A stretch of DNA of 41,712 nucleotides from a virus, in the IMG/VR virus record IMGVR_UViG_3300021368_000689, positions 1 to 41,712 of that record, one strand, 5' to 3'. A program made the translations under genes and the position numbers. Within the stretch, counting starts at the first letter, position 1. The number at the start of each line of letters is the position of its first letter. The notes under the pieces are model-generated. The model saw nothing but the letters and a program-made list of their open reading frames with translations, made no database searches and was not told the origin of the DNA. Shown here in pieces: positions 21,869 through 31,300 of this stretch.

Positions 21869-24115
21869 ATGATTCCAACAAGTTCAAGTGCCTCAACTAA
21901 CGGCTGTGATAATATATCATCCAATTGCGTAGTATGGCAAGGTCCAGATATTGCTTGCATTGATTTATGCACCGGTGATACAATAAGTGATGTTACAGCA
22001 AAGCTAGCACAAAAAGTTTGTGATATAATTACAGACGGTGTTAATTGTAATCCTGATCTAACAGGCCTTGATCTTACATGTTTAAATATACAGGGTACCA
22101 CACCTACAACATTAGTTCCTGTTTTACAGGCAATGGTTAACTCTATATGTGGTACATCAAAAAGCTCTAGTCAAACACCTACACCTAGCAGTAGAATGTC
22201 AAGTCAGCAGCAAGTAGAAACAAACTTGCCAATGATGACTTTACCAGCTTGCTTACAATACAATGACCCAAGTGGTAATCCAGTTACACAATTACGCCTT
22301 GATGAATTTGCAACACTTATAGCAAATCAAGTATGTACCAACCTACAAAGTATTCAGGCTATAAATACAACTCTATCCAACTATGATGCTAGAATATCTA
22401 CACTAGAACAGTGTGTTTTACCATGTAATCAGGTTGTAGCAGAGAAACAAGTAATTCCTACTTGTATAATTAATGTAGGTCAGTTAACAGACGTATCAGT
22501 TTTACTCCTTGCTTTAGAAGTAAGGTTTTGTGCTTTAGAGACAGCTGTGGGTACTCCTGCTGCTATTAATGAAGCTATTAGTCAAACAACAATACAAGGA
22601 AGCACAGACATGCTTTCTACTAATGGAACGTATGCTAGTGTAACAGGATGGAAAAGCAGTCCTAGTTCTTTAGCACAAAGTGTTCAAAATGCATGGTCAG
22701 TAATTGATGACTTATATGCAGCAGTTACAAGTATACAAACAAACTGTTGTCCTACTGGATGTGATGCAATAACTTTTGCATATTCTACCGCAAATGTGTT
22801 AGATGCAAATGGCTTAATTGATTCTATTAACTTTGATTTTAGTGCATCAACAATTCCAAACAATTTTGTATCAGAGCCTGGTAAGTCTATTATAACACTT
22901 ACTGATGTTGATGGTAACAATACTACAGCACAAGTTAATGTACCTAATTTACAAACGTCATCTGCTGGATATAATTTCTTATTACCAGCAAATATTAATA
23001 AGTTTGGTGATATAACAGTATCTATTGATTTTGGTGTTACAGATGATATAACTACATGTGATTCAGTACAAGGTTCTGTTATAAGTAGTGTAATGCCTTG
23101 TCCGGCTTTACTTTTCTCAGGTATAACAGCAAGTGGTGCAATTTTAGAATTTACTAATATTTATGGAACATCAGCTGTATTTACAGTTAAAGTTACAGAT
23201 GCAAGTTCTGGAGTAGTAGTATTTACAGATACTCTTACTAATCAACCAGCAGGTGCATCTTCTAATATTACCGGGTTAAATGCAAACGTATTATACAATG
23301 TAGAACTAACAGTTGCTATACAAGGAGTAAGTAAAACTTGTCCTACGGCAGAACTTACTACTTCTTCTAATGCTGCACCTTGTTCAGCTGGTATGGACGT
23401 AGCATTTGTAATTGATTATTCATCTTCTATGGGAAGTGAAATTGATGATATCAAAACAGGTTTTGCATCATTAGTTAATACTATTGATACATCATCTGGA
23501 TCTAATAATTATAGAATTGGTATTGTTACTGCAGATGAAAAAGGTGGTACAGGACAAGTTCCAAATTACAATACTTGTGCAGATTATACAGCACTACCTT
23601 CAGCACAGAGAATTATTAATACTGGTACAGGAGCTACTCAATTTATTACAGCATGGGAAATGTTTGCTGATAATAATGGAACTACTGCACAAGCTCAAAT
23701 GGCTAAACTTAATCAAGGTGTAGATGGTACATGTGTTAACTTGGGTAGTGGTCAAGGTGCACCAGAACCAACTGATATGGCTATAGGTCAAATTATTGAG
23801 TCTAGTGAATTCTTAGGAGCATTTAGAACTAGTGTAGCTAAGTATGTAATTTGTATTACAGATGATTTACCAGGCGGCTCAGATGATCAATTTGGTCCTG
23901 TAGATTACGCATACATTGGAGCACTTACTACAACAGCTAATAATGCAGGTATTAAGATCTTTGTTTTAGGAGCTGGTGTTAATAAAACATACAATAACGG
24001 AGGAACAACAGTTTATCCATGGAGAGAACTAGCAATTAATACAGGTGGTAATTGGAATGTAGATGAAGATCCATCAACAATTAGTGCAGAAATAGTCTCT
24101 GGATGTGGATCATAA
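21869..24115 (+). CDS. Cys-rich VWA/Fn3 adhesin-like virion protein
   Basis: The protein has 748 residues. The N-terminal ~110 residues are Cys-rich with CVVWQGPDIACIDLCTGDTI (about 20-39), a pattern I associate with tail-linked proteins of environmental Bacteroidetes phages. A middle region contains helical segments. An Fn3-like beta sandwich spans about 410-505. A von Willebrand factor A domain spans ~510-748, with the metal-site motif D516-x-S518-x-S520 (VIDYSSSMG) and a later CITDD (D665). VWA domains bind protein or glycan ligands through a divalent cation. No signal peptide is present, as expected for a virion protein assembled in the cytoplasm. Twenty-five Cys are present. It probably projects from the tail and contacts the host; that role is inferred. 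Confidence 0.85.
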   Translation: MIPTSSSASTNGCDNISSNCVVWQGPDIACIDLCTGDTISDVTAKLAQKVCDIITDGVNCNPDLTGLDLTCLNIQGTTPTTLVPVLQAMVNSICGTSKSSSQTPTPSSRMSSQQQVETNLPMMTLPACLQYNDPSGNPVTQLRLDEFATLIANQVCTNLQSIQAINTTLSNYDARISTLEQCVLPCNQVVAEKQVIPTCIINVGQLTDVSVLLLALEVRFCALETAVGTPAAINEAISQTTIQGSTDMLSTNGTYASVTGWKSSPSSLAQSVQNAWSVIDDLYAAVTSIQTNCCPTGCDAITFAYSTANVLDANGLIDSINFDFSASTIPNNFVSEPGKSIITLTDVDGNNTTAQVNVPNLQTSSAGYNFLLPANINKFGDITVSIDFGVTDDITTCDSVQGSVISSVMPCPALLFSGITASGAILEFTNIYGTSAVFTVKVTDASSGVVVFTDTLTNQPAGASSNITGLNANVLYNVELTVAIQGVSKTCPTAELTTSSNAAPCSAGMDVAFVIDYSSSMGSEIDDIKTGFASLVNTIDTSSGSNNYRIGIVTADEKGGTGQVPNYNTCADYTALPSAQRIINTGTGATQFITAWEMFADNNGTTAQAQMAKLNQGVDGTCVNLGSGQGAPEPTDMAIGQIIESSEFLGAFRTSVAKYVICITDDLPGGSDDQFGPVDYAYIGALTTTANNAGIKIFVLGAGVNKTYNNGGTTVYPWRELAINTGGNWNVDEDPSTISAEIVSGCGS

Positions 24116-24131
24116 AATAAAAAATTAAAAA

Positions 24132-24689
24132 ATGGCATCTAATTGTAAAAGTCAAAATTGTGGTTGCGCTGATACAGCTCTAACAAATCCTTGCTCTTAT
24201 ACTGATTGCAGTGTAGGTAGTGAAAGATGTGTAGAGATACAATGTGCAGAATGTGTAAGTTATTGTGGTACATCATTTCAAATTGGTGATGCCGGAGCAC
24301 AAATTGTAATTAACAAAGGAGAAAGATTAGATTCTATTATTCAAAAGTTTGCAATGATTTTAGCAAATGGATTAGGAGCTTGTTCATCAGATGATTTACA
24401 ACATGATCCATATAATGTATTTGCAGGTACTATTACAAGTTCTACTGCAGATATTTTATGGAATGGTATATGGAGTAATAGTACTGGTATTAACATTTAC
24501 TATGACTTACAAGTAAATCCACAAGGGTGGGTATTAGCAAATCCTACACCCATTGTTACTTCATCAAATAACTTTACTATAACTAATTTAGTAGCCGGTA
24601 CAGCATATAAAGTTAAAGTTGTTGATGCCGGAAACTCAGCTGCTTGTAAACCAATTGAAATTTTGTTTTCTACTTTGGCAGCATCATAA
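24132..24689 (+). CDS. Cys-rich Fn3-domain tail protein
   Basis: The protein has 185 residues. The first ~50 carry nine Cys (NCGCADTALTNPC, then CVEIQCAECVSYCG), a pattern I recognise from phage tail-associated proteins. A middle helix (RLDSIIQKFAMILANGLGAC) is followed by a fibronectin-III-like domain from about 97 to the end, with the typical FTITNLVAGTAYKVKVV strand-turn. It lies 16 bp after the VWA gene and before a strong terminator, so the two form one transcript. The N-terminal layout parallels that of the VWA protein, suggesting they attach to the same structure. An adhesin or tail decoration role is inferred. Confidence 0.75.
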   Translation: MASNCKSQNCGCADTALTNPCSYTDCSVGSERCVEIQCAECVSYCGTSFQIGDAGAQIVINKGERLDSIIQKFAMILANGLGACSSDDLQHDPYNVFAGTITSSTADILWNGIWSNSTGINIYYDLQVNPQGWVLANPTPIVTSSNNFTITNLVAGTAYKVKVVDAGNSAACKPIEILFSTLAAS

Positions 24690-24736
24690 AAAATACAACA
24701 GTGGTGGTTTGTTGGTTTTCTACTACAAACGTTGGG

Positions 24737-24770
24737 AAGGGGCTGGTTTTCACCAGTCTCTTTTTTTTTA
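24737..24770 (+). terminator. Rho-independent terminator
   Basis: GGGGCTGGT (24739-24747) pairs with ACCAGTCTC (24752-24760) with two wobbles around a short loop, followed by nine T residues. Confidence 0.88.
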
Positions 24771-24772
24771 TT

Positions 24773-24780
24773 ATATTTAT
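24773..24780 (+). promoter_or_regulatory. Possible promoter element (TATATTTA)
   Basis: TATATTTA lies directly after the terminator T-tract and 17 bp before the ATG at 24798. It differs from the TAnnTTTG consensus at the last base and is the weakest member of the set. Confidence 0.35.
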
Positions 24781-24797
24781 CAAAATATTTTTAACTT

Positions 24798-26021
24798 ATG
24801 GACAACTATAAACAAAAAGTAATCAACTCATTAAAGTGGAAAAAAAACACCACTATATCTGCAAAAAGATGCGGTATGAATGAAGATGATTATATTAAAA
24901 TCAAAAAAGAAGTATTACAAGAAAGAAAAAGGGAAAAGAAAAAAAGTAAGTTTTTCCATAAAGCTGCAGAAAATTCTCAGCTTGTAGAGTCAATTGACTT
25001 AGATAAGGGAGAAGGTAAAATATCAGGGACCTTTGACCATGAACCTAAAAGTGCAGAAGAGATCATAAAATTACTTAAGATAGATACAAATACATGGAGA
25101 CTATCACAGTATTGGAATAAACAAATGGGAGACCATTGGAGAGTTTCTGCTCTTGTTTCACAAATAAAAAACCCAGAAGAAAAGTTATTTGAAAATTTAC
25201 TTGCTACTTGGAAACCTAAGACACACAAGATTCCAAAAGTTAATTTAAGTAAAATAAAAAATGATGATCCTGTTTGTGGTGTTATGTCTTTACAAGATAT
25301 TCATTTTGGTAAGGAAGGTAATGATACTATAGATAAAGATTTTGAGGATACAGTTAAGTACCTTATGCAGAAAGCAGCACCAGTAAATTATATAGAAAGA
25401 ATGTATTTTGTAGTTGGTGGTGATCTAATTAACATGGATACATTTGAGGGAACAACAACAAGTGGTACAGGACTAGACAATTGTATGACAGCAACAGATG
25501 CTTATGTACAAGCTTTTGATGCTATGCACTGGGCAATAAAATTTATAAAAGCTTATTGTAAAGAGTTGGTAGTTGTATATGTTCCTGGTAATCATGACAG
25601 GTTATCTTCTTTCCATTTAGTACACGCTTTATCAAAGTCAATTGAAAGTGATGAGATAACATGGGATATTAAGTATGAAGAAAGAAAAGTTCATGTATGG
25701 CATAATAATTTTAATGCATTTGAACATGGTGATAAACGTAGTAAAAATAACCCTCTAATATATGCTTCAGAGTATCCAAAAGAATGGGGTGCTACTACAA
25801 ATAGAACTTTATTTAAAGGTCATATACATACAGACAGAAAGGTAGAATATATGACTTCTAATGAGACAGCAGGATTTATTGAAAAGACTTTACCCAGTCT
25901 TGGTAAAACAGATTATTACCATTATAGTAACAAATACGTAGGTAACAGAAGATCTGGTAAACTAGAAATTCAACATCCAACAATGGGTAATATATGTGTT
26001 TTAACCTATCAAGCCTTATAA
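24798..26021 (+). CDS. Metallophosphoesterase (Mre11/SbcD-like calcineurin fold)
   Basis: The protein has 407 residues. The core carries all the signature motifs of binuclear metallophosphoesterases: DIH (167-169), GGDLI (D209), GNHD (264-267), EHGD near 313, and GHIH (341-344). The ~155-residue N-terminal extension is basic and helical, beginning with a segment like a small DNA-binding helix-turn-helix (ISAKRCGMNEDDYIKIKKEV). Family members are nucleases of the SbcD/Mre11 type, nucleotide phosphatases or phosphodiesterases. The partner ATPase SbcC/Rad50 is not in the window. The gene is isolated by a terminator on each side and sits amid tail genes, so it looks like a self-contained cassette. 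Host DNA degradation or late DNA processing are both plausible. Confidence 0.88.
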   Translation: MDNYKQKVINSLKWKKNTTISAKRCGMNEDDYIKIKKEVLQERKREKKKSKFFHKAAENSQLVESIDLDKGEGKISGTFDHEPKSAEEIIKLLKIDTNTWRLSQYWNKQMGDHWRVSALVSQIKNPEEKLFENLLATWKPKTHKIPKVNLSKIKNDDPVCGVMSLQDIHFGKEGNDTIDKDFEDTVKYLMQKAAPVNYIERMYFVVGGDLINMDTFEGTTTSGTGLDNCMTATDAYVQAFDAMHWAIKFIKAYCKELVVVYVPGNHDRLSSFHLVHALSKSIESDEITWDIKYEERKVHVWHNNFNAFEHGDKRSKNNPLIYASEYPKEWGATTNRTLFKGHIHTDRKVEYMTSNETAGFIEKTLPSLGKTDYYHYSNKYVGNRRSGKLEIQHPTMGNICVLTYQAL

Positions 26022-26023
26022 AG

Positions 26024-26059
26024 ACCTCACTTTTAATTTCATTAAGTGGGGTTTTTTTT
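26024..26059 (+). terminator. Rho-independent terminator after the phosphoesterase
   Basis: ACCTCACTT pairs with AAGTGGGGT over 9 bp (one G-T) around an 11-nt loop, ending in eight T residues that merge into the next promoter-like element. Confidence 0.85.
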
Positions 26060-26067
26060 GTAAATTA
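26058..26067 (+). promoter_or_regulatory. TTGTAAATTA promoter-like element
   Basis: The element differs by one base from the TTGTATATTA decamer. It begins inside the T-tract of the terminator and lies 14 bp before the ATG at 26082. Confidence 0.45.
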
Positions 26068-26081
26068 TAAATGTAGACTGT

Positions 26082-26648
26082 ATGATTAACAATTTTAAAA
26101 AACCCAATTTAAATGCTCCAAGGTACAGAGCTAAAAGATTAGGGTTATTAAATAAAGAAACATATGATGAATTCAAAGAGAAAAAACCTTTGTATTCAGA
26201 GATAGATAACGGAAAATTAAAATTAATAATTAAAACATATAATGAAAAATTATGGCAAGGAGTTATAGATAATAGAGGTGGTGTAGAATTACCTGATTCT
26301 TTAGGTTACCTATTCATAGGCACATGTCCAAAAGCAAACACGGTAAATACAAATTATGCACTATCTCAACAATACGGTAAAGTCTTGCAGAACAAAAATT
26401 GGGAAACAGATGGCAACTTAGGAAAAATATTTTATACAAACTGGTCTGCTAAGTATAGGTTTAAAAACCGTGAGCTTTGGAGATTTACAGCTTGTAGAAA
26501 GTTTAAAAGAGCTGTTGCTCAGAGTTACCCAAAAAATTGGACAAAGTATGTAGTAATGAAAAATAAATATAGAGTAGCACATCTCTATGATGAGGCACCA
26601 GAGAAAACCAAACAAGCTCTTAAGAATTATAATGAATTTGAAATATAA
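26082..26648 (+). CDS. Conserved crAss-like phage protein of unknown function
   Basis: This is a 188-residue basic protein beginning MINNFKKPNLNAPRYRAKRL. The run GVELPDSLGYLFIGTCPK (about 67-84), then NTNYALSQQYGKVLQNKNWE (about 89-108) and KIFYTNWSAKYRFKNRELW (about 114-132), form a strongly conserved pattern I recall from crAss-like genomes next to ring or tail genes. There is no recognised catalytic motif. The many Arg/Lys and aromatic residues would suit nucleic-acid or virion-interior contacts. It starts the transcript leading into the ring proteins, 5 bp before the next gene. The family is familiar, but its function is not known to me. Confidence 0.75.
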   Translation: MINNFKKPNLNAPRYRAKRLGLLNKETYDEFKEKKPLYSEIDNGKLKLIIKTYNEKLWQGVIDNRGGVELPDSLGYLFIGTCPKANTVNTNYALSQQYGKVLQNKNWETDGNLGKIFYTNWSAKYRFKNRELWRFTACRKFKRAVAQSYPKNWTKYVVMKNKYRVAHLYDEAPEKTKQALKNYNEFEI

Positions 26649-26653
26649 ACAAT

Positions 26654-27328
26654 ATGTCAACAATAGCAGAAGTAGTATCAAGAGTAAGAGGTCAGGTTAA
26701 AGCTGAAGTCCAAGACGCATTTATTACAGACAGATACATATACAGTTTGATAGAAAAGTTTGCTCAAGTATTAATGAGAAGGCAAGACTATGCAAACAAA
26801 CTAATGAAATTTAATTCAGTTTGGAAAGCTCTTCCTTACGTTGAACTTATTGAGGTTGATAAAGTAGAAGCAGGTTGTGCAGGTATTACAAGCGGATGTA
26901 CAATCAAAAGAACAAAAGTTAGGCTTCCTGAGATGATTGAAGGTTACTGGGGTCCACTAATTAGAACAGTTAGTTCTATAGATGGCTCACAAGAATTACA
27001 AGCAACTCAACCAGGCACGTATACATCAATGACAAAAACAACTACATGGAAATATAATAAGGCTTTATATTTCTGGTGGTTAGATGGATATATCTATTGC
27101 CCAAATATAGAATGGGATGCAATTAAAGTAGAGGGTGTATTTAATTCAGATATTACAAGATGGAATTGTGATACAGAAGATGACTGCACACCTAGATATG
27201 ATCAACCTATTTATATTCCAGAAGCCTTATTTGCAGAAATTGAATCACAAGTTATACAGACTATGGTTGGTACAATGCAGATACCTTCTGAAGATTCAGA
27301 TAATAAACGTAATATAAATAGACAATAA
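26654..27328 (+). CDS. Ring / tail-stabilisation protein 1
   Basis: The protein has 224 residues. The helical N-terminus (STIAEVVSRVRGQVKAEVQD, then DRYIYSLIEKFAQVLMRRQD) followed by a beta-rich body, FWWLDGYIYCPNIEW and a short helical C-terminus match the plan of crAss-like ring or tail-stabilisation proteins. These form stacked rings between portal and muzzle in short-tailed virions. The 3' end overlaps the next gene by 1 bp (TAATG), typical of subunits made in fixed ratio. Family placement is by remembered pattern and position, so the exact ring is uncertain. Confidence 0.7.
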   Translation: MSTIAEVVSRVRGQVKAEVQDAFITDRYIYSLIEKFAQVLMRRQDYANKLMKFNSVWKALPYVELIEVDKVEAGCAGITSGCTIKRTKVRLPEMIEGYWGPLIRTVSSIDGSQELQATQPGTYTSMTKTTTWKYNKALYFWWLDGYIYCPNIEWDAIKVEGVFNSDITRWNCDTEDDCTPRYDQPIYIPEALFAEIESQVIQTMVGTMQIPSEDSDNKRNINRQ

Positions 27329-28290
27329 TGGGAGTATCAAATAAATATAGAACTTTTAGCCAGTTAATGGAAGATGTTTCCATTGACTTTTCTACATACG
27401 CTTTAGAAGGTATGATAGAACCTCAGCAGTTAATTAAAGTTGCTACACGTGTAAATTATGACTTAGGATTACGTATACACAGAACTAAAGAGGTGGTGCT
27501 AGATATTGAACATGGTAAAGCACAACTACCTATGGATTTTGCATATATAAATTATGCATTTAGATGTGGTTCATATACAATTAATAATACTATGCCTTCA
27601 GGCACACATGTAGAAACATTTAATGATGTACCTTATGTACCTGCTCCTGGTGATAGTGCACCATGTGATGATGAAACTAAATGTAAAGATGTTTGTGTTG
27701 TCAAAACATGTGACAATAAAAATGAATATCAGCTTGTACAAAGAGTGGGTCCAAATCAATATAGACAATTTACTAGTTGGACACAATTAAGAATTCAAAG
27801 TGTAAATGATCCAACTTGTTTTTGTCCTGCATTAGGAGCTCAAGCTTTAGATATAGCAGAAATTAAAGATGGATTTTTACTTACAACTTTTAAGACAGGA
27901 AAGGTATATATTAGTTACCAAGGTGCTATGGAAAATGCAGACGGAGATCTACTTGTGTTAGATCATCCTTATTGTAATGAATATTATGAATATGCAATAA
28001 AACAAAGAATATTAGAGAATATGATTTTCCAAGGTGAAAATGTATCTCAGCAATTAGGATTTATAGAAGGTAAATTAAGAGCTGCAAGAAACAATGCGTT
28101 AGGCTTTATTAATACACCAGACTTTAGAGAAATGCAAAAGATATGGACAGTTAACAGAAGAGCACAATATCATAACTATTATAATATGTTTTTGAGTTAT
28201 GCTCCTGTAAACCCAAGAGTTGCAGGACCAGCTGTTGTAAGTAGCAGCACACATTCTGCTACAACTAGCACATGTGACACTTGTAACTAA
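27328..28290 (+). CDS. Ring / tail protein 2
   Basis: The protein has 320 residues. The N-terminal part, RTFSQLMEDVSIDFSTYALE followed by MIEPQQLIKVATRVNYDLGL, is helical and resembles crAss-like ring proteins. An internal Cys-rich loop (CDDETKCKDVCVVKTC, about 112-127) and a CDTCN C-terminus stand out; there are ten Cys. The middle strands (YQLVQRVGPNQYRQF) look like the interlocking beta arms seen in neck proteins. It is coupled to ring protein 1 by a 1-bp overlap and lies 17 bp upstream of the muzzle-like gene. Confidence 0.7.
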   Translation: MGVSNKYRTFSQLMEDVSIDFSTYALEGMIEPQQLIKVATRVNYDLGLRIHRTKEVVLDIEHGKAQLPMDFAYINYAFRCGSYTINNTMPSGTHVETFNDVPYVPAPGDSAPCDDETKCKDVCVVKTCDNKNEYQLVQRVGPNQYRQFTSWTQLRIQSVNDPTCFCPALGAQALDIAEIKDGFLLTTFKTGKVYISYQGAMENADGDLLVLDHPYCNEYYEYAIKQRILENMIFQGENVSQQLGFIEGKLRAARNNALGFINTPDFREMQKIWTVNRRAQYHNYYNMFLSYAPVNPRVAGPAVVSSSTHSATTSTCDTCN

Positions 28291-28307
28291 AAATATTTTA
28301 ACCTGTT

Positions 28308-31300
28308 ATGGCAAAGAAAAAGTCTACAAAAGCTAATAATACAAATAAGCAGAGGGCTGCAAAAACTTCCTCAAGCGTATCTACAAATTCATTCACTAAA
28401 GGAATGAACAAAGATATCACGCCTTCTTTTGAGCCAAACACTTCTTGGTATCATGCAGTTAATGCAGCTAATAACAGTGCAGATGGTGATATTGGTGTAA
28501 TTGGAAATGAGCCAGCAAACTTACAATGTGGTGTTATCCCTTATACAGTCATAGGGGCTATACATAGATACGGAGATGAATGGATAGTTTACTCTACAGA
28601 TGACATTAGTTCAGAGATAGGTAGATTTGATGATAGTGAATGTAAGTATGAAACTATTGTAAATGATCCTTGTTTAAATTTTAACAGAAAGTTTTTAATT
28701 ACTGGAGCAGCAAAAGAAAATTTTGACTGTTCATGGCAAGTATATTGGGATGATGGAAATAACCCATCAAGATCTATGAACATTGATGATGTTCCTTACT
28801 TGCAAGATATAATTTCTGCACCAGGTGATCCTTGTATTGAATATCAAGACACTCCTTTCCTAGACTGTGAAAAAATAAGATTACACCCATTAGTTGATAC
28901 TCCTTGTATTCAGCTCACAAAGGCTACAGATGGAGGTACAATATTAAATGGTGCATATCAAGTATTTATTGCATATACAGAAAATAGTCAAGTTATAAGT
29001 GACTATATAGGTATATCTAATATTCAGACTATCTGGTCTCATGAAGGGTCCAATGGTTCCTTAGATGTGAAATTTGATGGTTTAGATAAAGATTACTTTT
29101 ACTTTGATTTGGTGTTGTTAATTAGACAACAAGGACAAATATATACAAAGAAAATAGGAAACTATAGTACAGAAACTAAATTTGTAAATATAGATTATAT
29201 AGATTCTTCTTTAACTTCTGTTTCTTTTGAAGAATTATTTAGACAATCTCCTGCTTATGAAAAATCAGAAGCAATGTATGTTGTCAATGATTATTTAATA
29301 AGGCAAGGACCTACAGAACAATTTGATTTTAACTATCAACCATTAGCAAATAATATTATAACTAATTGGGTTGTTAATGAAGTAAGTCAAGAATATTACA
29401 TACAGTCTGGGAATAAAATTGGTTTTATGAGAGATGAGCAGTATGCTTTTTTCATAAGATGGATTTACAATACAGGTGAAAGATCTTTTTCATATCATAT
29501 TCCTGGTAGAGCTCCTCAAAATTATACTTTACCAAATGGAAATGTTGTAGATGAACGTGATAATATATTTGGTACAAACACAATAGATCCTGCAGGAGAT
29601 CCTGTTTTTAAAGTTTATAATACAGGAACTATAGATTCATTAGTAACTGAAATACAACCTGATGGTTCTACAGTCATAGCTAGAGGTAAAATGGGTTACT
29701 GGGAGTCAACAGAAAAATACCCAGATAAAAAGCCAGAAGTATGGGGAGATTTATGTGGTGAGTTTATTAGACATCATAAAATGCCTAATGAGATGATAGG
29801 ACCACAGTTACATATAACAGATGGTTCTGATACGGGTATAAGAATATTAGGTGTAGAGTTTAGCAACATTGAAAGACCAAAATTTAATGACGGAACATAT
29901 ATACCAAATATTGTTGGTTATGAAATATTAAGAGGTTCAAGATTAGGTAATAAGTCCATACTTGCCAAGGGTATGTTTAAGAATATGCGTAAGTATACTT
30001 TACCAAATGCAGATAATCTTTTAGGTAATGCTCAAGGATTATATCCTAACTATCCATATAATGATTTAACACCTGACGTATTTCATGTAGCAGCTAAAAC
30101 TGAACTACAACCTGACGGCTCTATTGAAGTAACTAAGAGAAAAACAAAAGGATGTCCTAGCGGTGGTCCATTTAATGACTTTGGTGATTATCCTGCATTA
30201 ACTGGTCATACAGAAGATGTATTTACATTTCACTCACCTGAGTTAATGTTTACTGAACCATATTTAAATGCATATGAAAGTGTATTCTATGGTCAGATAT
30301 CTGGACAGTCAAATGGATATTTTACAAACTCTGAAGGTCACCCAGGATTCAAATTATTAAGAAACATTAGTGCAATACTTGGAGGTCTTGTTGGAGTTGG
30401 TTATGCTATTAGAAATATCAATGGTACACCAAATACTCAGGCAATGCCAGTACAAGGTATTAATAATGCATTTCCTGAATGGTTTATTAATGGAAAAGAA
30501 CAAAAAGGTGGTGGTGGTAATGTTACTGCAACTGTTCCACCTGCAGTAGCTACAGCATTTTTAAATAGTAGAAGTGGTGGTCAAATAAGTGGTGACAATA
30601 ATGAAAAAGGTGGACCAGCTTGGACAGATGCAAATGAATCTATACAGGATTATGTAGATGCTCAAGGTGGAGGTGGTGGTATACTAGGAAACTTTTTAGA
30701 TGGGTTATTAGATTTATTTACGGGTGGTATAAGTACATTAGGAGATGCTGCAGGTTTAAATAAAAGTACCCAGCAAAGATTGCAAGAACAAGCATTAACA
30801 AATATAGAAGAAACTGCAAGAGATCCAAATGGTGGATTAATGGGTGGTGGTGCTCAAGAAGGTGTAAGACTAGATACTTCTGAGTCAAACCTTGCTCCGT
30901 TATTTAAGAAAGCTATGGCATTAATTTTAATGCAAAAGAACATTGCTGTAGGTGGACAAGAAATTATTGATTTAATATATAATTTAAGTAGCTTTAGACA
31001 ACACGTTTTAAAATACAATTCTCACGGTTTCTTTAATGCTTTTACTTCAGGATCATTAAACAATTTATTTAGAGTAAAAAATAATGCCTCTAATTATATA
31101 GGTTCTTCTTTTCAAACATTTGATAATAACCAATATAAAATAAATAATTTATTTAGACCAACTACGGTAGCTATTTCTACGGCACAACCTATACCTTCTA
31201 ACTATGGTGTACAAGATACATCAAGATTTGCACTGGGAGGACGTGTACTTATGAATGGTACTACTCAAACAAATTGGAATGGTAAATCAGATGAAGATAG

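Noticed and set aside
23484-23723. 79-codon + strand frame inside the VWA gene
   Set aside because: It is an out-of-frame Leu/His/Gln-rich shadow with no leader; the VWA reading frame is continuous and has a complete metal site.
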